A DNA stretch of 13,366 bases from an uncultured Brevinema sp. (GTDB lineage Bacteria > Spirochaetota > Brevinematia > Brevinematales > Brevinemataceae): contig CAMRBT010000026.1 in NCBI GenBank assembly GCA_947040475.1, positions 1-13,366 of the forward strand, given 5' to 3'. The position numbers and the translations under genes were made by a program. Below are positions 1 to 6,087 of the stretch, in pieces; the first letter of the stretch is position 1, and every line of letters starts with the position of its first letter. Below the pieces are notes generated by a model. It was not told where the DNA came from, made no database searches, and saw only the letters and a program-made list of their open reading frames with translations.

Positions 1-24
1 TCCAATCTTGGATAGGTCGATTAT

Positions 25-53
25 ATGATACCATGAAAATAAAATTTTGTCAA
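25..53 (-). promoter_or_regulatory. Sigma70-type promoter reading out of the left edge
   Basis: On the minus strand a perfect TTGACA -35 box (plus coordinates 48-53) is followed, after exactly 17 nt, by TATCAT (25-30), five of six matches to the -10 consensus. Transcription would start near position 18 and leave the window leftwards, so the gene it serves is not visible. The box quality and spacing make this one of the strongest promoter matches in the window. It has not been tested, and AT-rich DNA produces -10 look-alikes easily; the exact -35 box is the stronger part. Confidence 0.5.
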
Positions 54-119
54 GAATGTTTTTATAATATTTGTGGTGTTGCTCCACCCAATTTTATGAG
101 GCGAAGAGCCGTGACTACA

Positions 120-192
120 AAATCATCTCAATATAGGAGATTGTGTCGGTAGCCAGCCCCAGCAATCGTATATAGTGATTGAGAGATGATTT
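120..192. repeat. Long imperfect hairpin in the gene-free left region
   Basis: A 10-bp perfect inverted repeat (AAATCATCTC at 120-129, GAGATGATTT at 183-192) encloses two further nested complementary pairs: ATATA 131-135 with TATAT 169-173, and GATTG 139-143 with CAATC 163-167. Together they could fold one RNA arm of about 20 base pairs. No U-tract follows on either strand, so it is not an ordinary terminator. I do not recognise it as a known RNA family. Confidence 0.4.
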
Positions 193-207
193 GAAAATTG
201 CTTTTCT

Positions 208-300
208 TAAAATCTACATCGGGGGATCAATAAGGGGCAAGTAGCCCCTTGTTTGGATCGGGGGTTAAAGGGGGGAGATCCAAGGCTCCCCCCTGAAAAA
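208..300. repeat. GC-rich hairpin cluster in the left intergenic region
   Basis: This stretch is unlike the AT-rich surroundings. Hairpin one is AAGGGGC (232-238) with GCCCCTT (244-250), five-nt loop. Hairpin two is GGGGGGAG (270-277) with CTCCCCCC (286-293), eight-nt loop. A third pairing, TTGGATC (253-259) with GATCCAA (277-283), competes with hairpin two because it uses position 277 and that hairpin's loop. Two similar G-rich words, ATCGGGGG at 218-225 and about 258-264, suggest internal repetition. The rest of 1-366 holds no gene I can support. It could be a dispersed intergenic repeat, a structured RNA, or a remnant. Confidence 0.45.
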
Positions 301-326
301 GAGCATAGCTAAAGAAAATCAGAAAT

Positions 327-358
327 AAAAAAGCCCCCTATGATAGAGGACTTTTTTT
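327..358 (-). terminator. Rho-independent terminator after the 259-residue membrane protein gene
   Basis: Read on the minus strand, a stem of about 10 base pairs forms between AAGTCCTCTA and TAGGGGGCTT with a TCA loop, followed by TTTTTTATTT. Two or three pairs are G-U wobbles on the minus transcript and would be A-C mismatches on the plus transcript, so the terminator is directional. It begins only about 10 nt after the stop codon of the minus-strand gene ending at 367. Its sequence closely resembles the terminator at 1266-1298. Confidence 0.8.
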
Positions 359-366
359 ATTTGGTA

Positions 367-1146
367 TTATTTATCGATAACTTTATATTTATCTGTCAAT
401 TGTTTGAGTTTAGCATACTCTCGTTCAATATCACTAAAATCATCTTTTTTGCTATTATGTGAACCAAGAATAATGCTACTATTTATCGCTATAGATCTTA
501 TTAATCTAAAACTCTCTCTAAAATCATTTAAATATTGCTCTACTCTATTTAATACTAACATATTCTCACTACAATTTTTCCAACCTGTTGTTTTAAATGA
601 TGTTTCATTTATTCGTAAATTAAAGAGTTCCTTATCTAGTTTTTCAAGGTAGCTATAGACAGTTTTATTCTCATTAAAAATAGAGTGTTCAAACATTTTA
701 ACATAGCTAGTAAAACTAATAATACCTTCTTGATCTGTTCTATTAAAAAATTTTAGATCGTCATTTGTTATTTGGAAAATCAGTGTATTTACTTCAAGTT
801 GATTTGGTGATAAACACAATTTTGTTATATTATTTCTTATCTCACCTATATAATTCTCAAATTTATAAAATTCAGCATGCACATCTTTTTGAAAATCTTG
901 TATTTTTTGTTTATCTCCACTTTCTACTTGTTGAAATTTCAACAATTTATATTGGTTATTAGAAACTTTATATATAAAACAAGAAAGTATCCCTCCTACT
1001 ATAACTCCAAAGATTGTAACTATTAGAACATTCCAATCTGTAGGTATTCTAATGTTTGTTAATTCATTAGTAACAGTAATAGTATTGGTAATGTTAGTAA
1101 AATTAGTCACCATAATATTACTGATTACAATGTTGGTAATATTCAT
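367..1146 (-). CDS. Unknown single-span membrane protein with Thr/Asn-rich N-terminus
   Basis: I do not recognise this 259-residue protein. The first 31 residues contain seven Ser/Thr-Asn dipeptides in a simple, repeat-like arrangement. A hydrophobic segment at about residues 40-59 follows, then KVSNNQYK, whose lysines suggest that the C-terminal part is cytoplasmic and the N-terminus outside, without a cleaved signal peptide. The remaining 200 residues are hydrophilic, rich in Lys, Glu and Asn, and probably largely helical. AAAGGAG lies at a good distance before the ATG. The gene stands alone, with its own terminator downstream and another gene's terminator upstream, which fits a single-gene transcription unit. 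Solitary genes like this are often accessory, but I see no mobile element beside it. Confidence 0.75.
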   Translation of the reverse strand: MNITNIVISNIMVTNFTNITNTITVTNELTNIRIPTDWNVLIVTIFGVIVGGILSCFIYKVSNNQYKLLKFQQVESGDKQKIQDFQKDVHAEFYKFENYIGEIRNNITKLCLSPNQLEVNTLIFQITNDDLKFFNRTDQEGIISFTSYVKMFEHSIFNENKTVYSYLEKLDKELFNLRINETSFKTTGWKNCSENMLVLNRVEQYLNDFRESFRLIRSIAINSSIILGSHNSKKDDFSDIEREYAKLKQLTDKYKVIDK

Positions 1147-1179
1147 CTTGATTCTCCTTTGCTTACTATTATATTAATT

Positions 1180-1208
1180 ATTGTACTATATCATTGATAT
1201 TAATACAA
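1180..1208 (-). promoter_or_regulatory. Weak candidate promoter of the 259-residue membrane protein gene
   Basis: On the minus strand TTGTAT (1203-1208) and TACAAT (1180-1185, five of six to consensus) are separated by 17 nt. The spacer contains the small palindrome ATATCA-T-TGATAT (1188-1200). The -35 match is poor, and the region is so AT-rich that other placements are possible. Confidence 0.25.
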
Positions 1209-1265
1209 CCACTATTAATAAAACTTTATCAATCGTATAAGTATAGCAGAGAGCGAATGCCCCTT

Positions 1266-1298
1266 AAAAAAAGCCCCCTTTTAATAGAGAGCTTTTTT
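1266..1298 (-). terminator. Rho-independent terminator after the metallo-hydrolase gene
   Basis: On the minus strand an A-tract leads into the stem GCTCTCT / AGGGGGC, which contains two G-U wobbles, with a loop of about six nt, followed by TTTTTTT. It lies 35 nt past the stop of the gene ending at 1334 and shares its layout, the CTCTAT word and GGGGGCTTTTTT with the terminator at 327-358. Confidence 0.8.
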
Positions 1299-1333
1299 GT
1301 ATAAAATGTTTTTAGATAAAAGAATTTTTATAT

Positions 1334-1957
1334 TTAGAATTTCAATTGTTGAAAATAAGGTCTAGCCTCTCCAATAGTGAAAGTCCCACCATGACCCGGA
1401 TATACAGTAGTTTCAGGGGGTGCAGAGAGGGCTTTAGCGATAGAGACACGCATTGCAATAGGATCACAACCATCGAGATCTACACGTCCCATACTGCCTC
1501 GTTCAAAAATCACATCGCCACCGAACATTGTTAGATCTTGTCCAAAAAAGACAGTATGATCAACAGCATGACCTGGAGTGTGGATGAGCGTCCATTCTTG
1601 ACCAGCAGCAGAGATCGTCGCATTCTCTGTGTTGTAAGTCCAATCTGGTTTTGGTGCAATAATATCTATGCCCCATTTGTGAGAAAGATTTTTGTAAGGA
1701 TCTGGCAATGTTTCGTTAGACAATTCATGTGCTACGATAATCGCTGTAGGAAATTGTTCTTTGACCTCTTCTAATCCTTGAATATGATCTATATGCCCAT
1801 GAGTAACAAAAATATGGGTGACTTTATAAGTACCAATGAGATCATATAAACCTTCTAGATCATCACCAGGATCAACGATAATAGCCTCTTCGGATTCTGT
1901 ATTAATATATAACCAAGTATTTTGGCTAAAAGCACCATTTTCGTATTGTTTAATCAT
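1334..1957 (-). CDS. Metallo-beta-lactamase-fold hydrolase (glyoxalase II-like)
   Basis: A 207-residue cytoplasmic metal-dependent hydrolase of the small GloB/YcbL-like group. The binuclear metal signature THGHIDH is present (His53, His55, Asp57, His58), with further expected ligands in TPGH (His130), GGD (Asp148) and YPGHGG (His189). The protein is shorter than true glyoxalase II, which has a C-terminal substrate-binding domain, so the substrate is unknown; thioester or lactone hydrolysis is typical of relatives. An in-frame ATG lies 15 nt upstream at 1972, but it overlaps the AGGA ribosome binding site of the downstream ATG and would sit about 4 nt from the predicted transcription start. 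I therefore chose 1957. The gene is divergent from fliL and ends in its own terminator. Confidence 0.88.
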   Translation of the reverse strand: MIKQYENGAFSQNTWLYINTESEEAIIVDPGDDLEGLYDLIGTYKVTHIFVTHGHIDHIQGLEEVKEQFPTAIIVAHELSNETLPDPYKNLSHKWGIDIIAPKPDWTYNTENATISAAGQEWTLIHTPGHAVDHTVFFGQDLTMFGGDVIFERGSMGRVDLDGCDPIAMRVSIAKALSAPPETTVYPGHGGTFTIGEARPYFQQLKF

Positions 1958-1982
1958 TATAAATATCCTCATGTTTTAGTTT

Positions 1983-2011
1983 ATTATAAGCTTTTTTTAA
2001 TGATAATTCAA
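1983..2011 (-). promoter_or_regulatory. Promoter of the metallo-hydrolase gene
   Basis: On the minus strand TTGAAT (2006-2011) and a perfect TATAAT (1983-1988) are spaced by 17 nt. The predicted start near 1976 leaves a leader of about 19 nt before the ATG at 1957, which contains the ribosome binding site. Confidence 0.6.
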
Positions 2012-2038
2012 TAATATAGATATAAATTGCGTGAAAAA

Positions 2039-2067
2039 TTGCTTTTTTATTAAAAATGTTTTAAAAT
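2039..2067 (+). promoter_or_regulatory. Candidate promoter of fliL-fliM
   Basis: TTGCTT (2039-2044) and TAAAAT (2062-2067) are separated by 17 nt and would start transcription near 2074, about 45 nt before fliL. The -35 box matches at only three positions. No sigma28-type site with correct spacing is evident here. The promoter lies back to back with that of the metallo-hydrolase. Confidence 0.35.
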
Positions 2068-2118
2068 GAAAAGTGTGGATAAGAACTTATTTACTTTAAG
2101 ATACTATTGGAGGCAAAC

Positions 2119-2646
2119 ATGGCAGACGAAGAATTATTAGACGAAGACGGGGAAGAGGGTGAGGGGAAGAAAGCTAGCCCCATAGCCAAAATTCTAATGA
2201 CTGTCTTAGGATATTTAATACCTGTGTTAATTTCAGTAGTTATTTCTGTTATTATCATGTTTGTCGTTTTTAAAGGTGGCGCTTCAAAAGACAGGAATGA
2301 AAATGCAATAGCAGTTCAATTACAACCAAAACCTGCACCTTTATCTTATTATGATATTGGCGAGTTTAAAATAAATACAGCTGATTTAGATGCAAATCAT
2401 TTTGTAAGAGTAGCGATGTCTTTAGGATATAATATGGAAAACAAACTCCTCCACGGGGAATTAGTTGCACGACATATTCAAATTAGAGACGTGATTCTAA
2501 ACTTATTAAATTCAAAAGAAAAAAATCAAATGGATGAATTTCTAGAAAAAGAACAACTTAAAGAAGAAATCAGACGTACGATTAATAGCTTATTTATTAA
2601 TGGTGAAATAGACGCTGTATACTATACAGAATTTACAATATCTTAA
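2119..2646 (+). CDS. fliL: Flagellar basal-body protein FliL
   Basis: FliL is a single-span inner-membrane protein that sits around the stator units near the flagellar basal body and supports motor torque. This 175-residue protein has the family layout: a short, very acidic cytoplasmic N-terminus (DEELLDEDGEEGEGE-like composition), a transmembrane segment at about residues 27-51, a Pro/Gln-rich linker, and a periplasmic domain with the characteristic pattern around YYDIGEF, a predicted beta strand ending in VRVAMSLGY, and a helical region near the end. A TTG 12 nt upstream (2107) is in frame, but TTGGAGG there is the ribosome binding site, so the ATG at 2119 is the start. fliM follows after 40 nt in the same transcript. 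The stator genes motA/motB, often upstream of fliL in spirochaetes, are not here. Confidence 0.93.
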   Translation: MADEELLDEDGEEGEGKKASPIAKILMTVLGYLIPVLISVVISVIIMFVVFKGGASKDRNENAIAVQLQPKPAPLSYYDIGEFKINTADLDANHFVRVAMSLGYNMENKLLHGELVARHIQIRDVILNLLNSKEKNQMDEFLEKEQLKEEIRRTINSLFINGEIDAVYYTEFTIS

Positions 2647-2686
2647 AACAAATAATAATTAGGTTTGAACACCTTAAGGAATTAAG

Positions 2687-3730
2687 ATGACAGAAATATT
2701 GTCACAAGATGAGATTGATGCGTTATTGACGGCTGTTTCTAGTCCAAATGTAACCGCAACAGATGAAGAAAATGCTATCGCATCCGCAAAAATGAGCAGA
2801 AATAAAAAGCGTTTAAAAGTATATGATTTTAGAAGACCAGATAAGTTTTCTAAAGATCAGGTGCGTACGCTACAAATGATTCACGAAACATTTGCCCGTT
2901 TAACAACAACATCTTTAGCAGCTCAGCTTCGTTCCTTGGTACAAGTACACGTTGTTTCTGTTGATCAGCTCACCTACGAAGAATTCACTAGATCTATACC
3001 TTCTCCGACTACCTTAGGTATCGTTAATATGGACCCCCTTAAAGGGAGTGCTATTATAGAGATAGATCCTGCCATTACCTTTTCTATCATTGATAGATTG
3101 TTTGGTGGTAAAGGAGAAACTCTAAAAAATAATAGAGAATTGACAGATATTGAGATGTCTGTTATCGAAGGGATTTTGGTGCGTCTTTTAGGAAACCTGA
3201 GAGAAGCTTGGTCAAACATGACGGACTTACGTCCTCGTTTAGGTAACATAGAAACTAACCCTCAATTTGCGGGTATTGTGCCTCCAAATACGATGGTTAT
3301 TCTTACGACCTTTGATACGAAAATTGGTGATGTCGAAGGAATGTTAAATTTTTGTATTCCTTATATTACGATAGAACCTATCATTAGTAAATTGTCTGCT
3401 CAATACTGGTATTCTGCTGTGAATACTAATATTACGACAGAACATATTAATTTTATTAAAGATCAAATTAGTGATATTAGATTGACTATTATTGCTCAAT
3501 TAGCAGAAACGACTTTATCATTTTCTGAAGTAAGTAAGCTTAAAGTGGGTGATGTGATAAGATTTGATACGAATGTTAAATCGGATGTAGATGTATTTAT
3601 AGGAAGAAATGTAAAATTTAAAGCAAAAGCAGGGACTTTTGGTTCGAGAAGAGCTGTACAGTTCCATGAAGCTTTAAGCACTTTCCAAGAAGAAGATTTG
3701 CATGAATTATTATTAAACAAAGATCTATAA
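2687..3730 (+). CDS. fliM: Flagellar motor switch protein FliM
   Basis: FliM forms the middle of the cytoplasmic C-ring and switches rotation direction when it binds phosphorylated CheY. The 347-residue protein has family length. Its N-terminus carries the CheY-P binding peptide LSQDEIDALL (residues 5-14). The middle domain, about residues 45-240, is the CheC/FliY-like fold, and a C-terminal SpoA-type domain, about residues 260-335, packs against FliN or FliY. AAGGA precedes the ATG by about 8 nt. In many spirochaetes a FliN/FliY gene follows, but here fliM is the last gene before a terminator region, so its C-ring partner must be encoded elsewhere. Confidence 0.97.
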   Translation: MTEILSQDEIDALLTAVSSPNVTATDEENAIASAKMSRNKKRLKVYDFRRPDKFSKDQVRTLQMIHETFARLTTTSLAAQLRSLVQVHVVSVDQLTYEEFTRSIPSPTTLGIVNMDPLKGSAIIEIDPAITFSIIDRLFGGKGETLKNNRELTDIEMSVIEGILVRLLGNLREAWSNMTDLRPRLGNIETNPQFAGIVPPNTMVILTTFDTKIGDVEGMLNFCIPYITIEPIISKLSAQYWYSAVNTNITTEHINFIKDQISDIRLTIIAQLAETTLSFSEVSKLKVGDVIRFDTNVKSDVDVFIGRNVKFKAKAGTFGSRRAVQFHEALSTFQEEDLHELLLNKDL

Positions 3731-3736
3731 TAAAAA

Positions 3737-3764
3737 ATGGTGTTTTATTATTTAAAAACACCAT
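3737..3764 (-). terminator. First hairpin between fliM and flgM, oriented as a flgM terminator
   Basis: ATGGTGTTTT (3737-3746) pairs with AAAACACCAT (3755-3764), a 10-bp stem with an 8-nt loop. On the minus strand it is followed by a run of Ts (TTTTTTATT), so it would end transcripts arriving from flgM that pass the neighbouring palindrome. On the plus strand only As follow. Confidence 0.6.
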
Positions 3765-3768
3765 AAAA

Positions 3769-3796
3769 AAACACCTATATAATTATATAGGTGTTT
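3769..3796. terminator. Bidirectional terminator between convergent fliM and flgM
   Basis: A perfect 28-bp palindrome: AAACACCTATATAA (3769-3782) is the exact reverse complement of 3783-3796. On the plus strand AATTTTTTT follows (3797-3805); on the minus strand TTTTTTTATGG follows. It therefore fits a terminator for both fliM and flgM. The plus-strand T-tract runs into the stop codon of flgM. Its ACACC/GGTGT arms are complementary to those of the hairpin at 3737-3764, so the two could also pair alternatively. Confidence 0.8.
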
Positions 3797-3803
3797 AATT
3801 TTT

Positions 3804-4097
3804 TTATAAACCTAAAACTTTAGCTAATTTTTCGGTAAGAGCATCAAGGCTTTCCTTGTTATTATAATCTCCATTTTGGAGTTTATTTTTAACACGATCA
3901 ACTTTTTCTTGATCAATATCTGGGATCCTAGCTAATACTTCTTTTATAAAAGCTTCGTCTTCTAAAAATCTTGCATTATCAGAGACTTTGAGAGAATCTG
4001 AGCTCGGTGTAGATTTTATAGTAGAGGGTGCCTGTGTTGCTTTAATAGATTGGCTTTTATCTAAAGGATTTATTCCCCCAATACCGCGAATCTCCAT
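3804..4097 (-). CDS. flgM: FlgM-like anti-sigma28 factor
   Basis: FlgM binds the flagellar sigma factor FliA and holds late flagellar genes off until it is exported through the finished hook. This 97-residue protein has the right size and order: an N-terminal MEIRGIGGINPL segment seen in compact FlgM relatives, a Ser/Thr-rich flexible middle containing SLKVSDNARFL, and a C-terminal helical part (DQEKVDRVKNKLQNGDYN) that matches the sigma-binding pattern of the family. A strong AGGAGG site lies 5 nt before the ATG. It is 73 nt downstream of rsmI on the same strand and converges on fliL-fliM, the only other flagellar genes here. No fliA is visible. Confidence 0.85.
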   Translation of the reverse strand: MEIRGIGGINPLDKSQSIKATQAPSTIKSTPSSDSLKVSDNARFLEDEAFIKEVLARIPDIDQEKVDRVKNKLQNGDYNNKESLDALTEKLAKVLGL

Positions 4098-4170
4098 GTG
4101 AACCTCCTAATGTACATTCATCCCTGTTTCGTTTTGATAACAATAATTCATTACTAATAACTATCTTTCT

Positions 4171-4938
4171 TTAGTTATTTTCGTTAGCAATTTGTAGTTG
4201 TTGTTTTATTTTTCTTTTTTCTTTTTTAGAAACAATAGTATCTTTTTCTGGTGTAATAAAATCTTCATAGATTCTTAGTACAGCGACAAATTCACCTTTA
4301 CATGCTTCTTCGGTGAGAGCAGCGTCTATCTCTTCGACAGATCCTCTATAGATCTTCTCATAAGTTTTAGTTAACTCTTTCCCCAATATAGTATCGGCAG
4401 AAAGTTGCAAGTCCTTTAGGATTTGTAGAAACTTTTTTACCCGGTGGCAGGAAACAAATATTACAATAACATTATTTTTATGAGCAAATTGTTGTAATGT
4501 TTTTATGAATTGTCCTTCTTTTTTGGAGATAAATCCTGTAAAAACCACATTTTCTCCGCCTATTCCAGCAGCTGATAAAATCGTAGTAAGAGCAGAAACA
4601 CCAGGAATAGGGGTGACCCTCAATCCATTTTCGGCGACTGTTTTAACAACGACTACACCAGGATCTGAAACACAAGGTGTCCCAGCATCACTAACTAAAG
4701 CAACATCTTGATCTTGTAGTAACATTTTCATGATACCTAAGGCAGAGTTTTTTTCGTTAGCTGGAGAACATTCAATCAATTTTTTGTTTTGTATTCCCAA
4801 ATGATTTAATAAAATCTTAGTACGAGGAATATTTTCACAAGCAATAACAGGAACTTCTTTGAGAGTTCGTATAGCTCTAAGAGTAATATCTTCTAAGTTT
4901 CCAATTGGTGTACCAATTACATAAAGTTGCCCACTCAT
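4171..4938 (-). CDS. rsmI: 16S rRNA (cytidine1402-2'-O)-methyltransferase RsmI
   Basis: RsmI uses S-adenosylmethionine to 2'-O-methylate C1402 in the decoding centre of 16S rRNA. The 255-residue protein carries the SAM/tetrapyrrole-methylase family signatures: GTPIGNLEDITLRA at residues 9-22, LVSDAGTPCVSDPG at about 80-93, a PGVSAL loop at about 114-119 (most relatives have PGPSA), and FTGFISKKEG. The C-terminus ends in a lysine-rich tail. It is slightly shorter than many homologues, which often exceed 270 residues. AGGAG precedes the ATG. The downstream gene is flgM, probably on the same transcript. Confidence 0.95.
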   Translation of the reverse strand: MSGQLYVIGTPIGNLEDITLRAIRTLKEVPVIACENIPRTKILLNHLGIQNKKLIECSPANEKNSALGIMKMLLQDQDVALVSDAGTPCVSDPGVVVVKTVAENGLRVTPIPGVSALTTILSAAGIGGENVVFTGFISKKEGQFIKTLQQFAHKNNVIVIFVSCHRVKKFLQILKDLQLSADTILGKELTKTYEKIYRGSVEEIDAALTEEACKGEFVAVLRIYEDFITPEKDTIVSKKEKRKIKQQLQIANENN

Positions 4939-4962
4939 AGATACTCCTATATTTTATAGACT

Positions 4963-4991
4963 ATTATTTATGTTCGGAAATTGGAGTGCAA
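4963..4991 (-). promoter_or_regulatory. Candidate promoter of rsmI-flgM
   Basis: On the minus strand TTGCAC (4986-4991) and AATAAT (4963-4968) are spaced by 17 nt, giving a start near 4956 and a leader of about 18 nt before rsmI. Box matches are four and five of six. Confidence 0.35.
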
Positions 4992-5119
4992 CTTCTTCAC
5001 AAAATTTTAATAATAAATAAATATTTATAAAATACAAATTATCATACAACATAATATTAAATAAATCAAATTTCAAGCAAAAAGCAGAATTTTTTTATAT
5101 CAATTCAAAGGAGTTAATA

Positions 5120-6022
5120 ATGATATATATATTAGGAATAATTTTCATCCTGTTTTTACTACTAAATCACACAAAGGTGTTTCATCAAAAAGTACGCTTA
5201 GATGTCTTGTCCAAAAAATATTCTTGTACGACAGATATGTGGTTCAAAAAAGAAGGTAATACCAAATTAATTATTTTCTTGCATGGGATGTTTTCGACTC
5301 CTAGTACTTTTGAGGACTTAGCACAAATATTATTAGATAAAGGTTGGGATATTTATGTTCCTACTTTACCAGCATCCGCTATTTCTCGTGATGATCTTAG
5401 AGTCATAGGACCTTGGGCTTGGGAAGAAAGCCTTATTGTAGTGCGTGAAAAAATCAAATCTTTGCCTAATGATTATAAAAAAATAGTTTTGGGTGGACAC
5501 TCTCAAGGGGGTAGTCTGGCGATGAATATTGCAACAGAAAAGTCTTTTGATGGATTGATCGTGGTGGCTGGTCCTGCAAATTTATATGGGGATCACCTCA
5601 AATTATGGCAAAATATTGCTATTTATTTATCAGGATTGCTCTCTTTTGTTTTGCCTAGAGGTTTATTTGAAGCTATTCCCTATCAACAAGAAAGAGCTAA
5701 AATAGAAAAGCTTTGTGATGCCGAAGGAATAAATTATCCTTATACTATCTATACTTTTAAAGAAGGATTAAAAACATTAAGAAAGAATCTTTACAAAATT
5801 GAGATGCCCATGTTTTTGGCTTATTGTAAAGGAGATACTTTGGTGAATTTTAAAAATCTAGAATTTATTACAAGTCATGTTTCTTCCACAAAAACAGTAA
5901 TAGAAAAATACGATATTTCTTTTGAAGAAGAACCTTATGGATTTAGACATCAATTATTAAATTACTCTAAAACTAGAGATCATCTCAATGCCTCAATAGT
6001 ATCCTTTTTAGAAGATCTATAA
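5120..6022 (+). CDS. Membrane-anchored alpha/beta hydrolase (esterase/lipase-like)
   Basis: A 300-residue serine hydrolase of unknown substrate. Residues 1-16 are hydrophobic and read as an N-terminal membrane anchor or uncleaved signal. The fold is marked by the oxyanion-hole segment FLHGMFS (His55-Gly56), the nucleophile elbow GGHSQGG (Ser128), and probable acid and base residues Asp239 (CKGDT) and His277 (GFRHQ); His288 is an alternative base. A helical lid-like insertion, residues about 155-225, separates the core halves, as in monoacylglycerol lipase and carboxylesterase relatives. AAGGAG precedes the ATG. It is the first gene of a plus-strand cluster with two transport proteins, but the gap to the next gene is 65 nt and holds an inverted repeat, so co-transcription is uncertain. 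Confidence 0.85.
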   Translation: MIYILGIIFILFLLLNHTKVFHQKVRLDVLSKKYSCTTDMWFKKEGNTKLIIFLHGMFSTPSTFEDLAQILLDKGWDIYVPTLPASAISRDDLRVIGPWAWEESLIVVREKIKSLPNDYKKIVLGGHSQGGSLAMNIATEKSFDGLIVVAGPANLYGDHLKLWQNIAIYLSGLLSFVLPRGLFEAIPYQQERAKIEKLCDAEGINYPYTIYTFKEGLKTLRKNLYKIEMPMFLAYCKGDTLVNFKNLEFITSHVSSTKTVIEKYDISFEEEPYGFRHQLLNYSKTRDHLNASIVSFLEDL

Positions 6023-6045
6023 ATAATTTTGAGTTTATTAGAGTA

Positions 6046-6072
6046 TTGATGTATACTAATAATATACATCAA
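6046..6072. promoter_or_regulatory. Perfect inverted repeat before the metal permease gene
   Basis: TTGATGTATA (6046-6055) and TATACATCAA (6063-6072) form a perfect 10-bp inverted repeat with a 7-nt spacer. It ends 5 nt before the AGGAG of the permease gene. It has the dimension of an operator for a dimeric regulator (metal sensors of the Fur/Zur and DtxR/MntR types bind such sites), or it may fold as an mRNA hairpin next to the ribosome binding site. No T-tract follows, so it is not a terminator. Confidence 0.5.
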
Positions 6073-6087
6073 CAAACAGGAGCTAAG

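Noticed and set aside
3..152. Open plus-strand frame running in from the left edge (about 49 codons, Cys-rich FCQECFYNIC)
   Set aside because: It matches no family I know, overlaps a consensus minus-strand promoter and ends inside the long hairpin. It could be the tail of a gene outside the window, but the evidence is too thin to call.
2050..2090. Sigma28 (FliA) promoter upstream of fliL
   Set aside because: TAAA and GATAA words exist but are 12 or 23 nt apart, not the spacing expected for a sigma28 site.
4156..4179. 8-bp inverted repeat overlapping the rsmI stop codon, as a terminator between rsmI and flgM
   Set aside because: The stem is short and AT-rich and no T-tract follows on the minus strand, so termination there is unlikely.
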